DNA from: Burkholderiaceae bacterium
GTDB taxonomy: Bacteria; Pseudomonadota; Gammaproteobacteria; Burkholderiales; Burkholderiaceae_A
Direction of reading: 5' to 3'
NCBI GenBank assembly: GCA_004214155.1
Contig: SGYQ01000011.1
Coordinates: forward strand, 1 to 64,000
DNA: 64,000 nucleotides
Of this stretch, positions 1 to 9,170 are shown in pieces (the first letter of the stretch is position 1; each line of letters opens with the position of its first letter). The position numbers and the translations under genes were made by a program. Below the pieces are notes generated by a model that was given only the letters and a program-made list of their open reading frames with translations, was not told where the DNA came from and searched no databases.

Positions 1-2441
1 AAATTTTCAGTAAAGTTAAGGGTGATATCCTATTTAAAGACACTCAGGTAATAAGTCATTATCTTCCAAGTGCAGTCGGGCCTAAAACACGAAATTGGAT
101 AAAAAGAGCATTTCTTTCTAGTGAGGCAACTAAAGGAACTTTTGAATATAGTGGTGTTATCGGAAAACCTCACATTAAAAAAAATCGGAAGGTGGCGTTT
201 AATTTTTTTCCAACTAGTCTAAATTTACTTTTCTCTAAGAGGTGGCCTGCGATTTCTAGCTTGCAGGGAAAAGTCGAAATTGAAGGCAGATCTTTAAAGA
301 TTAAAAATGCTTCCGGGGATTTTGCTGGAAATAAGATTCGAAATATTAACGGTCAAATATCCAACATGAAAAGTGACGTTCCCGTTCTCAAGTTGAATGG
401 TATTTTAAATGGTGATTTGCAAAGAATAATTGATGGTGCAAACAAGAGCCCGGTGGAAAAATGGTTAAAAAACTTTACAACCGATATGATAGGTAGGGGC
501 CCAGCAGATCTCGACTTATTTTTGACTATTGATCTCAAAAATTTTCAAAAGTCTGATGTGTTTGGCAAATTGACTCTAAAAAATAATGAGCTTTCACTTA
601 AGAATTTTCTTCCTGAGCTTACGATCCATAATGGGGAGGTTATATTTAGTAAAAACAAACTTGTCGAATTTGATTTAAAAGGTACAAGCCTCGGAGGCAA
701 TTTTAGTATCTCAGATCGTGAAGATGATGGAAGTAAAAATTTAAATCTGGTCATGACTGGTGCTTTTGATTCGAGTGAATTTGTGCAATGGTTATCTAAG
801 GTAAGAAATCCCTACGAAAGTAATATGTTCAAAGGGCTTGTTGATTATAAGCTTGACATTAATTTTCAGAACAATACGTTGAACGTACTAGGGTACTCTG
901 ATCTTGTGAGGTTGGGCATTGATGTACCACATATCTACACTAAGACATCCGGAGAAAAAAGCAACCTGTTTTTAGACTATAGACTAAAGAAGAAAGGTAA
1001 CACTGGTAGCAGTGGCTGGACGCTAAATCTTAAGTCTCCTAGAGAGAAGTTTGCATTATCAATTACAAAGGACCTGTCCAATGAATTTGGATATGAAGAT
1101 GCGAATACCGGTTCTGTATATTACAAACTCCATATTGGTGAGCGTAAGGACAATGAGGACAATATAATCAAATCTGTTGAAGAGCAGAGAAAAATGAGAA
1201 AGAACAATATCGTTACTATTTCTACCGACAATTTGCCTTTGGATAAGCTTTATGATTTCGTAAACAATCAGAAAGAACTCCTTAATATAAATGACAACGC
1301 GAAACTTTTAAATATTCCGACCATGATTGATGTGTCAAGCAAGAAGCTAGTTTGGAAAAATAACGAGTTTGATAATGTTAAAGGATCATTTTTTATGGGA
1401 CTTGAGGGTTTATCTGGTGATGTAAAAGCCGATCAAGCAAGTGGCAAGGTAACCTGGTACCGTGATACAGAAACTATTGATTTAGATTTTTCAAAATTGG
1501 AGCTCAAGCAAATACTTTCTGCCGATAACGCCTTAAGTTCTAATCTTTCTGAAAATGCCATCGGCACGCCTATGGCACTAAATTTTAAAGTAGATGAATT
1601 CACTAATAAATTTGGCAAGTTGGGCAAGATTAAATTTAGTATAAGTTCTGAACCGGCATTAAAAACTTGGTTTGTTAAGGACCTTTCTATTTTTTCAGAT
1701 GACTTCCAACTTTTTGCGAGTGGTTTTTGGAAAATCGTAGAAAACCCAAAAAGTTATCCATTGCTATACAGCGGGAGAGCTGAAGTAGATGGGACTGTGA
1801 AGCTCACAGAAATGAACCTTCGATTAGAGACTGACAATATTCAGGCGTTAATGGATAAGGTCGGTTACACTGGATTGTTTGGTCAGGCCGAGGGGATTTT
1901 GTCAGGGCAATTAGCATGGGTAGGAAATCCTCTCAATTTTAATTTAGAGGATGTGTATGGAGATGTGTACGTTGACATTTTGGACGGTAAATTTATTCGT
2001 GCGGAGCCAGGTTTGGGGCGACTGATAGGTCTTTTTAATCTCCAATCACTTTCTAAGAGATTAAAATTAGACTTCGGAGATGTTTTGAGTGAGGGTTTTT
2101 CTTTTGATAGAGTAAGAGGAGATATAAAGTTAGAAGGGGGTGTTGCTCAAACCAGTAATTTAAGAGTTCTCGGGACCCAGGCAACTGTTTTTTTAGAAGG
2201 ATTTATTGACCTAGGGGAAAAAAAACAAGACCTCAGAGTTTTAGTGTTACCAAATTTAAACGCAGGCTTAGCATCTTTGGGCTATGTTCTGGTTAATCCA
2301 GCCGTTGGGCTGGGTAGCTTTTTGGCCCAATATATTTTGCGCGATCCCCTTCAAAAAATATTAGCTTTTGAATACAAAATCTCTGGCAATCTTTACACGC
2401 CTGAAGTTGAGAAAAATTCAATACGGAGCTTTAATCAATGA
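1..2441 (+). CDS. yhdP: YhdP-family AsmA-like envelope protein, 5'-truncated
   Basis: The reading frame is open from base 3 to the stop at 2439-2441, so this is the C-terminal part (about 813 codons) of a larger protein that starts left of the window. The family (TIGR02099, DUF3971/AsmA-like) is usually about 1,200-1,300 residues. It is an inner-membrane-anchored periplasmic protein that bridges to the outer membrane and is linked to phospholipid transport. The repeated amphipathic beta-strand pattern and the C-terminal segment with GLFNLQSLSKRL and a glycine/leucine-rich stretch before the last 30 residues fit YhdP. The neighbours (nitrilase, tldD) match the usual yhdP-nitrilase-tldD order in gammaproteobacteria, which supports the name more than any single motif does. 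Confidence 0.85.
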   Translation, partial: IFSKVKGDILFKDTQVISHYLPSAVGPKTRNWIKRAFLSSEATKGTFEYSGVIGKPHIKKNRKVAFNFFPTSLNLLFSKRWPAISSLQGKVEIEGRSLKIKNASGDFAGNKIRNINGQISNMKSDVPVLKLNGILNGDLQRIIDGANKSPVEKWLKNFTTDMIGRGPADLDLFLTIDLKNFQKSDVFGKLTLKNNELSLKNFLPELTIHNGEVIFSKNKLVEFDLKGTSLGGNFSISDREDDGSKNLNLVMTGAFDSSEFVQWLSKVRNPYESNMFKGLVDYKLDINFQNNTLNVLGYSDLVRLGIDVPHIYTKTSGEKSNLFLDYRLKKKGNTGSSGWTLNLKSPREKFALSITKDLSNEFGYEDANTGSVYYKLHIGERKDNEDNIIKSVEEQRKMRKNNIVTISTDNLPLDKLYDFVNNQKELLNINDNAKLLNIPTMIDVSSKKLVWKNNEFDNVKGSFFMGLEGLSGDVKADQASGKVTWYRDTETIDLDFSKLELKQILSADNALSSNLSENAIGTPMALNFKVDEFTNKFGKLGKIKFSISSEPALKTWFVKDLSIFSDDFQLFASGFWKIVENPKSYPLLYSGRAEVDGTVKLTEMNLRLETDNIQALMDKVGYTGLFGQAEGILSGQLAWVGNPLNFNLEDVYGDVYVDILDGKFIRAEPGLGRLIGLFNLQSLSKRLKLDFGDVLSEGFSFDRVRGDIKLEGGVAQTSNLRVLGTQATVFLEGFIDLGEKKQDLRVLVLPNLNAGLASLGYVLVNPAVGLGSFLAQYILRDPLQKILAFEYKISGNLYTPEVEKNSIRSFNQ

Positions 2442-2469
2442 AAATAACCAGAATACAATGAGATGAGGA

Positions 2470-3342
2470 ATGTTGAACAAAGAAATAAGCAAGTGTAAAG
2501 TGGCAGCAATTCAGATGGTCTCTACTGACTCAGTGGATGCCAATCTCGCAACCATGTCGGCGCAAGTGAGGCTTGCTGCTAGTAAAGGAGCCGAGCTCGT
2601 CGTATTACCTGAATACTTCTCGTTTATTGGGCAGTCAGAGGCAGAGAAAGTTAAATGGGCTGAAGAGGATGATTGTGAGTCAGGTACTAATGAGCAAAAA
2701 ATTCAAACTGTTCTTAGTAACGTTGCAAAGGAAAATTGTGTTTGGTTGATTGGTGGGACGTGTCCGATTTTTGCCGAATCTGAAAATAAAGTGTGTAATG
2801 CAATGTTTGTATTTGATCAAAAGGGCAAGAGAAGAGCTAGATATGACAAAATTCATTTGTTTAAATACACGAATGGAGTTGAGAATTATGACGAAAGTAC
2901 TTTTTGCGAGGCGGGGAATCAACCTTTAATGGTTGATACACCAGCAGGCAAAACATTTTTGTCAGTATGTTATGACCTGAGATTTCCTGAATTTTATAGA
3001 AGAAGATTTCCTGAGGATATTTCTCCGGATGTAATAATAGTTTCAGCTGCATTCACAAGAACTACGGGGGAAGCTCATTGGGAAGTTTTATTGAGAGCTA
3101 GGGCAATTGAAAATCAAGCTTATGTCATTGCTAGTGCGCAGGGAGGTGAGCATAATTCTGGCAGAGAAACGTGGGGGCATAGTATGATTATAGGTCCCTG
3201 GGGCGATATAATAGGTGAGTGTAAACTTGGAACAAATGTCGTTCTAGGGGAAGTTGATATGAAAAAACTACAAACTGTCAGAGAGAATCTTCCCGCCCTA
3301 GAGCATCAGGAATTTAATTTGAGAAAGAGACTATCATGTTAG
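2470..3342 (+). CDS. Carbon-nitrogen hydrolase of the nitrilase superfamily (Nit1/omega-amidase-like)
   Basis: The 290-residue protein has the nitrilase Glu-Lys-Cys triad in normal spacing: E48 in VVLPEYF, K127 in RYDKIHLF and C167 in SVCYDLRFPEFYR. The sequence after the Cys is typical of the Nit1 branch, which includes deaminated-glutathione amidase and related amidases. The enzyme would hydrolyse a small amide in the cytoplasm; the exact substrate cannot be read from sequence. It starts 28 bases after yhdP and its stop overlaps the tldD start by 7 bases, so the three genes are probably co-transcribed. The ATG start is preceded by a GAGG-like ribosome site (around 2462-2467). Confidence 0.88.
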   Translation: MLNKEISKCKVAAIQMVSTDSVDANLATMSAQVRLAASKGAELVVLPEYFSFIGQSEAEKVKWAEEDDCESGTNEQKIQTVLSNVAKENCVWLIGGTCPIFAESENKVCNAMFVFDQKGKRRARYDKIHLFKYTNGVENYDESTFCEAGNQPLMVDTPAGKTFLSVCYDLRFPEFYRRRFPEDISPDVIIVSAAFTRTTGEAHWEVLLRARAIENQAYVIASAQGGEHNSGRETWGHSMIIGPWGDIIGECKLGTNVVLGEVDMKKLQTVRENLPALEHQEFNLRKRLSC

Positions 3343-4811
3343 ACAATGTGAAATCAGATCCTTTTGATATCGCAAAACAGAACTTAATTGAGCCATATGG
3401 ACTTACTGAAGGTAATTTATTTGATCTTCATAATAAGCTGGAAGTGAAGGGCGTCGATTTTGCAGATATTTATCTCCAATCAATCATATCCGAATCGTGG
3501 AATCTTGAGGAAGGGATTGTAAAAGGAGGTGCTTTTTTGATAGACCAAGGTTTTGGTGTTCGCACTGTTTCAGGAGACAGAACATCTTTTGCATTTTCAG
3601 ATACCATCAGTCAAAAAACTTTGCGAGAGGCAGTCAAAAATACGCTAGCAATTTCCAGAACATCGACTGAAAAGAAGAAATCAATTTATTTGAATGGAAA
3701 CAAAAACCGTCCAGAATTTGGTCGAGTTGGTTCACTTTACGATTATGGAAACCCGGTCGATGCTATGTCTTCCCAGGAAAAGGTTGAGCTTTTGCAAAAG
3801 ATAGAGACTTTGGCTAAGAAAAAGGATCCTAGGATTTCTCAGGTTATGGCCTCAATTTCGGGCAGCTTTAGTATTGTGGTGATCGTAACTGATAGGGGTC
3901 TAATTACAGATTTGAGGCCCCTCGTGCGACTTTCTGTTACAGCAGTAGCAGAGGAAAAAACCAGAAAAGAATTTGGGGTAAGTGGTGGCGGCGGGCGATT
4001 TGCTATGAATAATTTCTCCGGTTCAACATTGGAAACTTACGTCGATGAAGCTACTAGGCAAGCCTTGATAAATTTAGAGTCCAGGCCCGCGCCAGCAGGC
4101 CTAATGTCCGTCGTTTTAGGCCCTGGATGGCCAGGAATCTTGTTGCATGAGGCAGTGGGGCATGGTTTGGAAGGGGATTTCAATAGAAAAAAATCATCTG
4201 TTTTTTCTGGGAGAATTGGAGAGAGAGTTGGAGCACCTGGTGTTACTGTTGTTGACAACGGAACAATGTCGAACCGGAGAGGTTCACTGAATGTTGATGA
4301 TGAAGGAAATCCTACGCAAAATAACATTTTAATTGAAGATGGGATTTTGAGGGGGTACATGCAAGATAGGCTCAATTCAAGGTTAATGAAAACAAATGTT
4401 ACCGGTAATGGACGACGAGAATCATTTGCTCATTTACCAATGCCAAGAATGACAAATACATATATGCTTCCTGGTAACCATGATCCCAGAGAGGTGCTAG
4501 AAAGTCTTGAAAAAGGGATTTACGCAGTAAACTTTGGTGGAGGACAGGTGGACATCACAAACGGTAAATTTGTTTTTTCTGCTTCAGAAGCTTACTGGGT
4601 TGAGAAAGGAAAAATTAAATATCCTGTCAAAGGCGCTACTCTGATAGGAAACGGTCCGGATGCATTGACAAAAATAAAGATGGTGGGTTCAGACCTTAAA
4701 CTCGACTCGGGTGTTGGGACCTGTGGAAAGGAGGGTCAGAGAGTGCCTGTTGGGGTGGGCCAACCCACAATCTTGATAGAAGGTTTAACTATTGGTGGAA
4801 CTGCGGAGTAG
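3336..4811 (+). CDS. tldD: Metalloprotease TldD
   Basis: The 491-residue protein is a full-length TldD subunit. TldD and its partner TldE/PmbA form a heterodimeric zinc protease that degrades unfolded peptides and trims some modified peptides. The zinc motif HExxxH is visible as H271-E272-A-V-G-H276, and a third ligand candidate is C463 in GTCGKEGQ near the C-terminus, as in E. coli TldD. The glycine-rich stretches around residues 210-225 and 395-405 also fit. The start overlaps the nitrilase stop (ATG inside its last codons). No pmbA/tldE copy follows; the next gene is aroG, so the partner must be elsewhere. Confidence 0.95.
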   Translation: MLDNVKSDPFDIAKQNLIEPYGLTEGNLFDLHNKLEVKGVDFADIYLQSIISESWNLEEGIVKGGAFLIDQGFGVRTVSGDRTSFAFSDTISQKTLREAVKNTLAISRTSTEKKKSIYLNGNKNRPEFGRVGSLYDYGNPVDAMSSQEKVELLQKIETLAKKKDPRISQVMASISGSFSIVVIVTDRGLITDLRPLVRLSVTAVAEEKTRKEFGVSGGGGRFAMNNFSGSTLETYVDEATRQALINLESRPAPAGLMSVVLGPGWPGILLHEAVGHGLEGDFNRKKSSVFSGRIGERVGAPGVTVVDNGTMSNRRGSLNVDDEGNPTQNNILIEDGILRGYMQDRLNSRLMKTNVTGNGRRESFAHLPMPRMTNTYMLPGNHDPREVLESLEKGIYAVNFGGGQVDITNGKFVFSASEAYWVEKGKIKYPVKGATLIGNGPDALTKIKMVGSDLKLDSGVGTCGKEGQRVPVGVGQPTILIEGLTIGGTAE

Positions 4812-4816
4812 CTCTT

Positions 4817-5887
4817 ATGGGTGATAATTTAACAGATGACGTAAGAATCAGAGAGATAGAGGAAGTTATCGCGCCAAAAAATATAATTGACGAGATTCCA
4901 ATTTCTGCAGAAGTCTCTAAGTTAGTCTTTAATACTCGAGAAAATATTAGAAAAATTATTCATGGCTTAGATGATCGTTTACTGTTAATAGTTGGCCCGT
5001 GTTCTATTCATGATCCTGAGGCAGCCATGGATTATGCAAAGAGGTTATTAGAGGAACGGGATAAATATAAAGATAGCTTGGAACTTATAATGAGGGTTTA
5101 TTTTGAAAAACCCCGCACTACGGTAGGTTGGAAAGGGTTGATTAATGATCCAGATTTAAATAACTCTTTTGATATCAACAAAGGTCTCAGAGTCGGAAGG
5201 AGACTACTTTTTGAGATAAATAATTTAGCAATGCCGGCAGGGGTAGAATTTTTGGATGTAATTTCTCCACAATATATTGCGGACCTGGTTTCGTGGGGAG
5301 CTATTGGGGCCCGTACCACAGAATCTCAAATACACAGAGAATTAGCATCTGGATTATCATGCCCGGTCGGATTTAAGAACGGTACAACAGGGAATGTTAG
5401 TATTGCTGTCGATGCTGTTAGAGCTTCCAGCCATTCGCACCATTTCCTGTCTGTAACGAAGTCAGGGCAGTCGGCAATTGTAAAAACGGCGGGAAATGCC
5501 GATTGCCATGTCATTTTACGAGGGGGCAAGCGTCCTAATTATGATGTTGATACTATTGCAGGACTCGTCAAGGAACTCAACCGGAACGAGGTATCTCCGA
5601 AAGTTATGGTTGATGCTAGTCATGGGAACTCCAACAAAAAACCAGAAAATCAACATATTGTGTGCGACAGCCTATGCGAGAGAATCTCTTCCGGGGATAA
5701 GAGCGTTTTTGGTGTAATGATTGAAAGTAATATTATTTCGGGTAGACAAGATCTCGGAAGTGTTACAGATATATCAAAATTGGAATACGGTAAGAGTATT
5801 ACGGATGCATGCATATCATGGCCTGATACGGTGGGAATTTTAGAAAATTTATCTTGTGCGGTCAAAGATAGGAGATCTAAGCTTTAA
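4817..5887 (+). CDS. aroG: 3-deoxy-D-arabino-heptulosonate 7-phosphate (DAHP) synthase, class I
   Basis: The 356-residue protein is a class I (AroFGH) DAHP synthase, which condenses phosphoenolpyruvate and erythrose 4-phosphate in the first step of the shikimate pathway. Recognisable segments are LLIVGPCSIHDPEAA (around residues 57-70), RVYFEKPRTTVGWKGLINDP and SHGNSNKKPENQ near the end. Length matches E. coli AroG (350). The N-terminal extension that binds the feedback inhibitor is present, but which aromatic amino acid inhibits it cannot be decided here, so the G letter is a convention. The gene starts 5 bases after tldD and converges with the cobalamin adenosyltransferase 24 bases downstream. 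Confidence 0.93.
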   Translation: MGDNLTDDVRIREIEEVIAPKNIIDEIPISAEVSKLVFNTRENIRKIIHGLDDRLLLIVGPCSIHDPEAAMDYAKRLLEERDKYKDSLELIMRVYFEKPRTTVGWKGLINDPDLNNSFDINKGLRVGRRLLFEINNLAMPAGVEFLDVISPQYIADLVSWGAIGARTTESQIHRELASGLSCPVGFKNGTTGNVSIAVDAVRASSHSHHFLSVTKSGQSAIVKTAGNADCHVILRGGKRPNYDVDTIAGLVKELNRNEVSPKVMVDASHGNSNKKPENQHIVCDSLCERISSGDKSVFGVMIESNIISGRQDLGSVTDISKLEYGKSITDACISWPDTVGILENLSCAVKDRRSKL

Positions 5888-5911
5888 CGGAATGTAAACA
5901 CATTTGTGAAT

Positions 5912-6511
5912 TTATTTATTTTTTCTCTTCTTGCTGGTCTCCCACGTTTGCTCATCTAACTTACAAATTCTGTCTAATCGTCTACTTAAAACGAAAAAAA
6001 AGTCGGATAATCTGTTGATGTAGGGTAAGACTGAGCCTTTCTGGTATTTTTTGTATTCGGGGTCATTTTCGATTAAATTTACTAGCGATCTTTCCGCTCT
6101 CCTGCAAACAGTCCTTGATACATGGGCCTTCGCCCCCAATTGACTTCCACCTGGCAAGACGAATTCTTTTAGAGGAGGTAAATCTTGATTTATTTCGTGA
6201 ATAATTTCTTCTAGAAACGCAACTGCATTCTCGTCAAAAATTTCCATGTTTTCCGAGCAAACAGCACCTCCAATATCAAACAACGTATGTTGTATTGTGG
6301 TGATCCATGCGTACATAACTTTCAGTGAATTTTCCGTTGGATTAATAATGAACAAATCTGCTTTTAAAGTGCCTATATAAGCATTAAGTTCGTCCAAATC
6401 ACCGAGAAATTTAACAATATTGGAATTTTTTGAAATTCTCTTGTTTGGATTTATACTAGTCAAGCCGGAATCACCGCTTTTTGTTACTATCCGGTCTAAT
6501 CTGTTTTTCAT
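5912..6511 (-). CDS. PduO-type cob(I)alamin adenosyltransferase
   Basis: The 199-residue protein matches the PduO/MMAB family that attaches the adenosyl group of ATP to cob(I)alamin, giving adenosylcobalamin. Signature parts are the N-terminal TKSGDSGLTS loop (normally TKtGDdGtT), KFLGDLDELNAYIG, and the C-terminal VSRTVCRRAERSLV and YINRLSDFFFVLSRR segments that build the ATP site. It is a single gene on the minus strand between two plus-strand genes, diverging from glcD with only 18 bases between the two start codons. The K/R-rich tail (SKKRKNK) is longer than usual. Confidence 0.93.
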   Translation of the reverse strand: MKNRLDRIVTKSGDSGLTSINPNKRISKNSNIVKFLGDLDELNAYIGTLKADLFIINPTENSLKVMYAWITTIQHTLFDIGGAVCSENMEIFDENAVAFLEEIIHEINQDLPPLKEFVLPGGSQLGAKAHVSRTVCRRAERSLVNLIENDPEYKKYQKGSVLPYINRLSDFFFVLSRRLDRICKLDEQTWETSKKRKNK

Positions 6512-6529
6512 AAGTTAGGGTACACAACC

Positions 6530-7981
6530 ATGGACAAAAATTTGTTAGAAGAATTAAATGTTTTTTTAAAAACCGACCAAATTATAACAGATAAGTCCAG
6601 TATTCAAGTTTATCAACGGGACGGGTTGTCGGGTTATTCTGGTATTCCGTGCATGGTGCTTCTTCCAGAATCTGAGAATGATATCGTTAGGATCGTTGAA
6701 ATTTGCAGTAAGTATAATACTCCTGTCGTTACAAGGGGGGCTGGAACGGGTCTGTCTGGCGGAGCCGTGCCCACCAACGGCTCAATAGTTTTGTCTACAT
6801 CTAGACTTAATAAAATATTGAAGGTTAATCCTGAACAAAGAATGGCCGTTGTTCAACCTGGTGTAAGAAATATAGCAATATCGGAAAAGGTGAGGGAGTT
6901 TAATCTTTTTTATGCTCCGGATCCATCCTCTCAAATAGCCTGTTCTATTGGGGGAAATGTTGCTGAGAACTCTGGTGGAGTGCATTGTTTAAAGTACGGT
7001 TTAACACTCCACAATGTAGTCAGTGTTCGCGCTGTAGACTGCGAAGGTAATGTTATAAATTTTGGTTTGGACTCGTTTGATTTCCCGGGACTAGACCTTT
7101 TATCGCTCATAGTGGGATCAGAGGGAATGTTGGTAGTTATTACCGAGATAACCGTTAGGTTACTACCTAGGCCAAGTTCTGCAAAGGTGATTATGGCATC
7201 TTTCAATGCGGTAGAAGACGCTGCCGATGCGGTTGCAGGGATTATTTCAGAGGGAATTGTACCCGCTGGATTGGAAATGATGGATGGAGGAATGGTTCAG
7301 GCCGTGGAGGATTTTGTGCATGCTGGATATGACACTGAGGCGGCAGCGATCCTTCTTTGCGAGTCTGATGGACTGGCTGCAGAGGTTGATGAGGAAATTG
7401 ACTTAATGGTAGGAACATTAAAAAAGTTTGGCGCTTCGAAGTGCCTTATTTCTGCTGATGATCATCAACGAAATTTATTTTGGTCAGGTAGGAAGAATGC
7501 GTTTCCTGCGTCTGGAAGACTTTCTCCAGATTATTATTGTATTGACGGCACAATACCTAGGAAAAAAGTTGGGGTTATGTTGCGGGAGATTGAGAGAATG
7601 GAAGGGTTGTATAATCTCAGGTGTATCAATGTTTTTCATGCCGGAGACGGTAACTTGCATCCATTAATCTTATTTGATTCTGCGCAGCCAGGAGAATTTG
7701 AAAAAACGGAGAAGTTCGGCGAAGAAATTCTAGATTTGTGTGTGAAATTTGGGGGAACAATAACCGGAGAGCATGGGGTCGGTTTAGAAAAGTTAGGGTC
7801 TATGTGCGTTCAGTTTTCTGAAGACGAGAGAAATACTTTTTCCGCGGTGAAATTTTCTTTCGATAAAAACAACATATTTAACCCTGGTAAAGTAATTCCT
7901 GTTCTTTCGAGGTGTGTTGAAAAAGGTAGGAAACATGTTCACAAGGATAAAAGGGAATTTAAAGAGATCCCAAGTTTTTAA
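6530..7981 (+). CDS. glcD: Glycolate oxidase subunit GlcD (FAD-linked oxidase)
   Basis: The 483-residue protein has the FAD-binding PCMH domain in its first half, with the pyrophosphate loop TRGAGTGLSGGAVPTNG at about residues 64-80 and IGGNVAENSGGVHCLKYG around 142-159. The FAD-oxidase C-terminal domain follows, with NVFHAGDGNLHP and ITGEHGVGLEK. GlcD is the catalytic subunit of glycolate dehydrogenase, which oxidises glycolate to glyoxylate. The gene is followed 25 bases later by glcE. A plain alternative is a D-lactate dehydrogenase of the same family, but the adjacent glcE makes GlcD much more likely. Confidence 0.92.
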   Translation: MDKNLLEELNVFLKTDQIITDKSSIQVYQRDGLSGYSGIPCMVLLPESENDIVRIVEICSKYNTPVVTRGAGTGLSGGAVPTNGSIVLSTSRLNKILKVNPEQRMAVVQPGVRNIAISEKVREFNLFYAPDPSSQIACSIGGNVAENSGGVHCLKYGLTLHNVVSVRAVDCEGNVINFGLDSFDFPGLDLLSLIVGSEGMLVVITEITVRLLPRPSSAKVIMASFNAVEDAADAVAGIISEGIVPAGLEMMDGGMVQAVEDFVHAGYDTEAAAILLCESDGLAAEVDEEIDLMVGTLKKFGASKCLISADDHQRNLFWSGRKNAFPASGRLSPDYYCIDGTIPRKKVGVMLREIERMEGLYNLRCINVFHAGDGNLHPLILFDSAQPGEFEKTEKFGEEILDLCVKFGGTITGEHGVGLEKLGSMCVQFSEDERNTFSAVKFSFDKNNIFNPGKVIPVLSRCVEKGRKHVHKDKREFKEIPSF

Positions 7982-8006
7982 ATAGAATTAAGGGACTTTT
8001 CTTTAA

Positions 8007-9170
8007 ATGGAAAATAGTTTTATTACATATTCGAGGCAGTTGATCGAAGAGGCGAGAAATCGAAAATCTAATCTAGTCATCACAGGACATAATTCAAAGA
8101 AGTTTTATGGAAATCCTGATATAAGCCCTCATATGGAATTAGATACAACAACAAACGATGGCATTATTGATTACGATCCCTCAGAACTCGTTGTAAGAGT
8201 GCGTTCTGGTACAAGTATTATTAATTTGGAAAAAGAACTTTTTTCTAGAAACCAGTTTCTAAACTTCGAGCCTCCTAGGTTTAAGACAAAAACAGTACCC
8301 GGATTAGAAGAAAGAGTCGGAACTGTAGGGGGAATGATAGCATCCGGGTTGAGTGGCCCTGGTCGGTTTTTTTATGGTGGTTGTAGGGAATCAGTTTTGG
8401 GGCTGACTATATTGGACGGCAATGGAAAATTAATGCGATTTGGAGGGTCTGTGATAAAAAACGTTGCGGGATATGATGTATCCCGTCTGAATGTTGGAGC
8501 GCTCGGCTGTCTTGGATTAATCACTGAGGCCTTTCTAAGGACATATCCTCAGCCACTATCTGAAACAACAGTTGAGCTGGGAGTTGCTCGCAAAGAGTTA
8601 TCAGAAACAATAAAGTTTTGTTATACGGAACAATTGCCCATATCTGGCTCATTTTGGACAAATGTAGAGATGGGGGAATTTCGAAAAAAAGAAAGACTGT
8701 ATATAAGGCTTTCTGGTAAAGAGGCTCTGGTCAGTCATGCTTTAAAGAAAATCTCAGGAAAATTTAAAAATCATAGTGTTATGGATAATCGCGCAACAAG
8801 TTTTTGGAATAATATCAGAGATCAAAATTTAAAATTTTTTACCGACAAGGTTAGTGATGACAAAATTCTTTGGCGGATATCCGTGCCTTTGGCTACGGAT
8901 GTTAATTTAGTTATGGGTGAGGATTTGATTTTCGAGTGGATGGGCGCATTACGATGGGTAAAGAGTAAAGAATCTCCTTTGTCAGTTAGAGACAAGGTTG
9001 CACGAGCAGGGGGTCACGCAACAATTTATCACGCGTCACAATCCATTAAGGAAAAGTATGGGAGTTTTTCTCAATTAGGGGATGCAAGTAAAAGGGTGCA
9101 CTTAAATTTGAAAAAAGTTTTTGACCCGAAAAACATATTCAATAAAGGGCGGCTTTACCACTTTATGTGA
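8007..9170 (+). CDS. glcE: Glycolate oxidase FAD-binding subunit GlcE
   Basis: The 387-residue protein is a second, shorter FAD-binding PCMH protein. It contains the loop TVGGMIASGLSGPGRFFYGG (around residues 109-128) and GGSVIKNVAGYDVSRLNVGALGCLG, which is typical of GlcE, and ends with the usual FDPKNIFNKGRLY. It forms the glycolate dehydrogenase complex with GlcD. The iron-sulfur subunit GlcF, which normally follows, is absent: glcE stops at 9170 and the convergent anmK stop begins at the very next base. Confidence 0.9.
   Translation: MENSFITYSRQLIEEARNRKSNLVITGHNSKKFYGNPDISPHMELDTTTNDGIIDYDPSELVVRVRSGTSIINLEKELFSRNQFLNFEPPRFKTKTVPGLEERVGTVGGMIASGLSGPGRFFYGGCRESVLGLTILDGNGKLMRFGGSVIKNVAGYDVSRLNVGALGCLGLITEAFLRTYPQPLSETTVELGVARKELSETIKFCYTEQLPISGSFWTNVEMGEFRKKERLYIRLSGKEALVSHALKKISGKFKNHSVMDNRATSFWNNIRDQNLKFFTDKVSDDKILWRISVPLATDVNLVMGEDLIFEWMGALRWVKSKESPLSVRDKVARAGGHATIYHASQSIKEKYGSFSQLGDASKRVHLNLKKVFDPKNIFNKGRLYHFM

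Noticed and set aside
5888-5911. Terminator between aroG and the cobalamin adenosyltransferase gene
   Set aside because: Only a short, imperfect repeat (CACATTTGTG) is present in the 24-base gap, without a GC stem.
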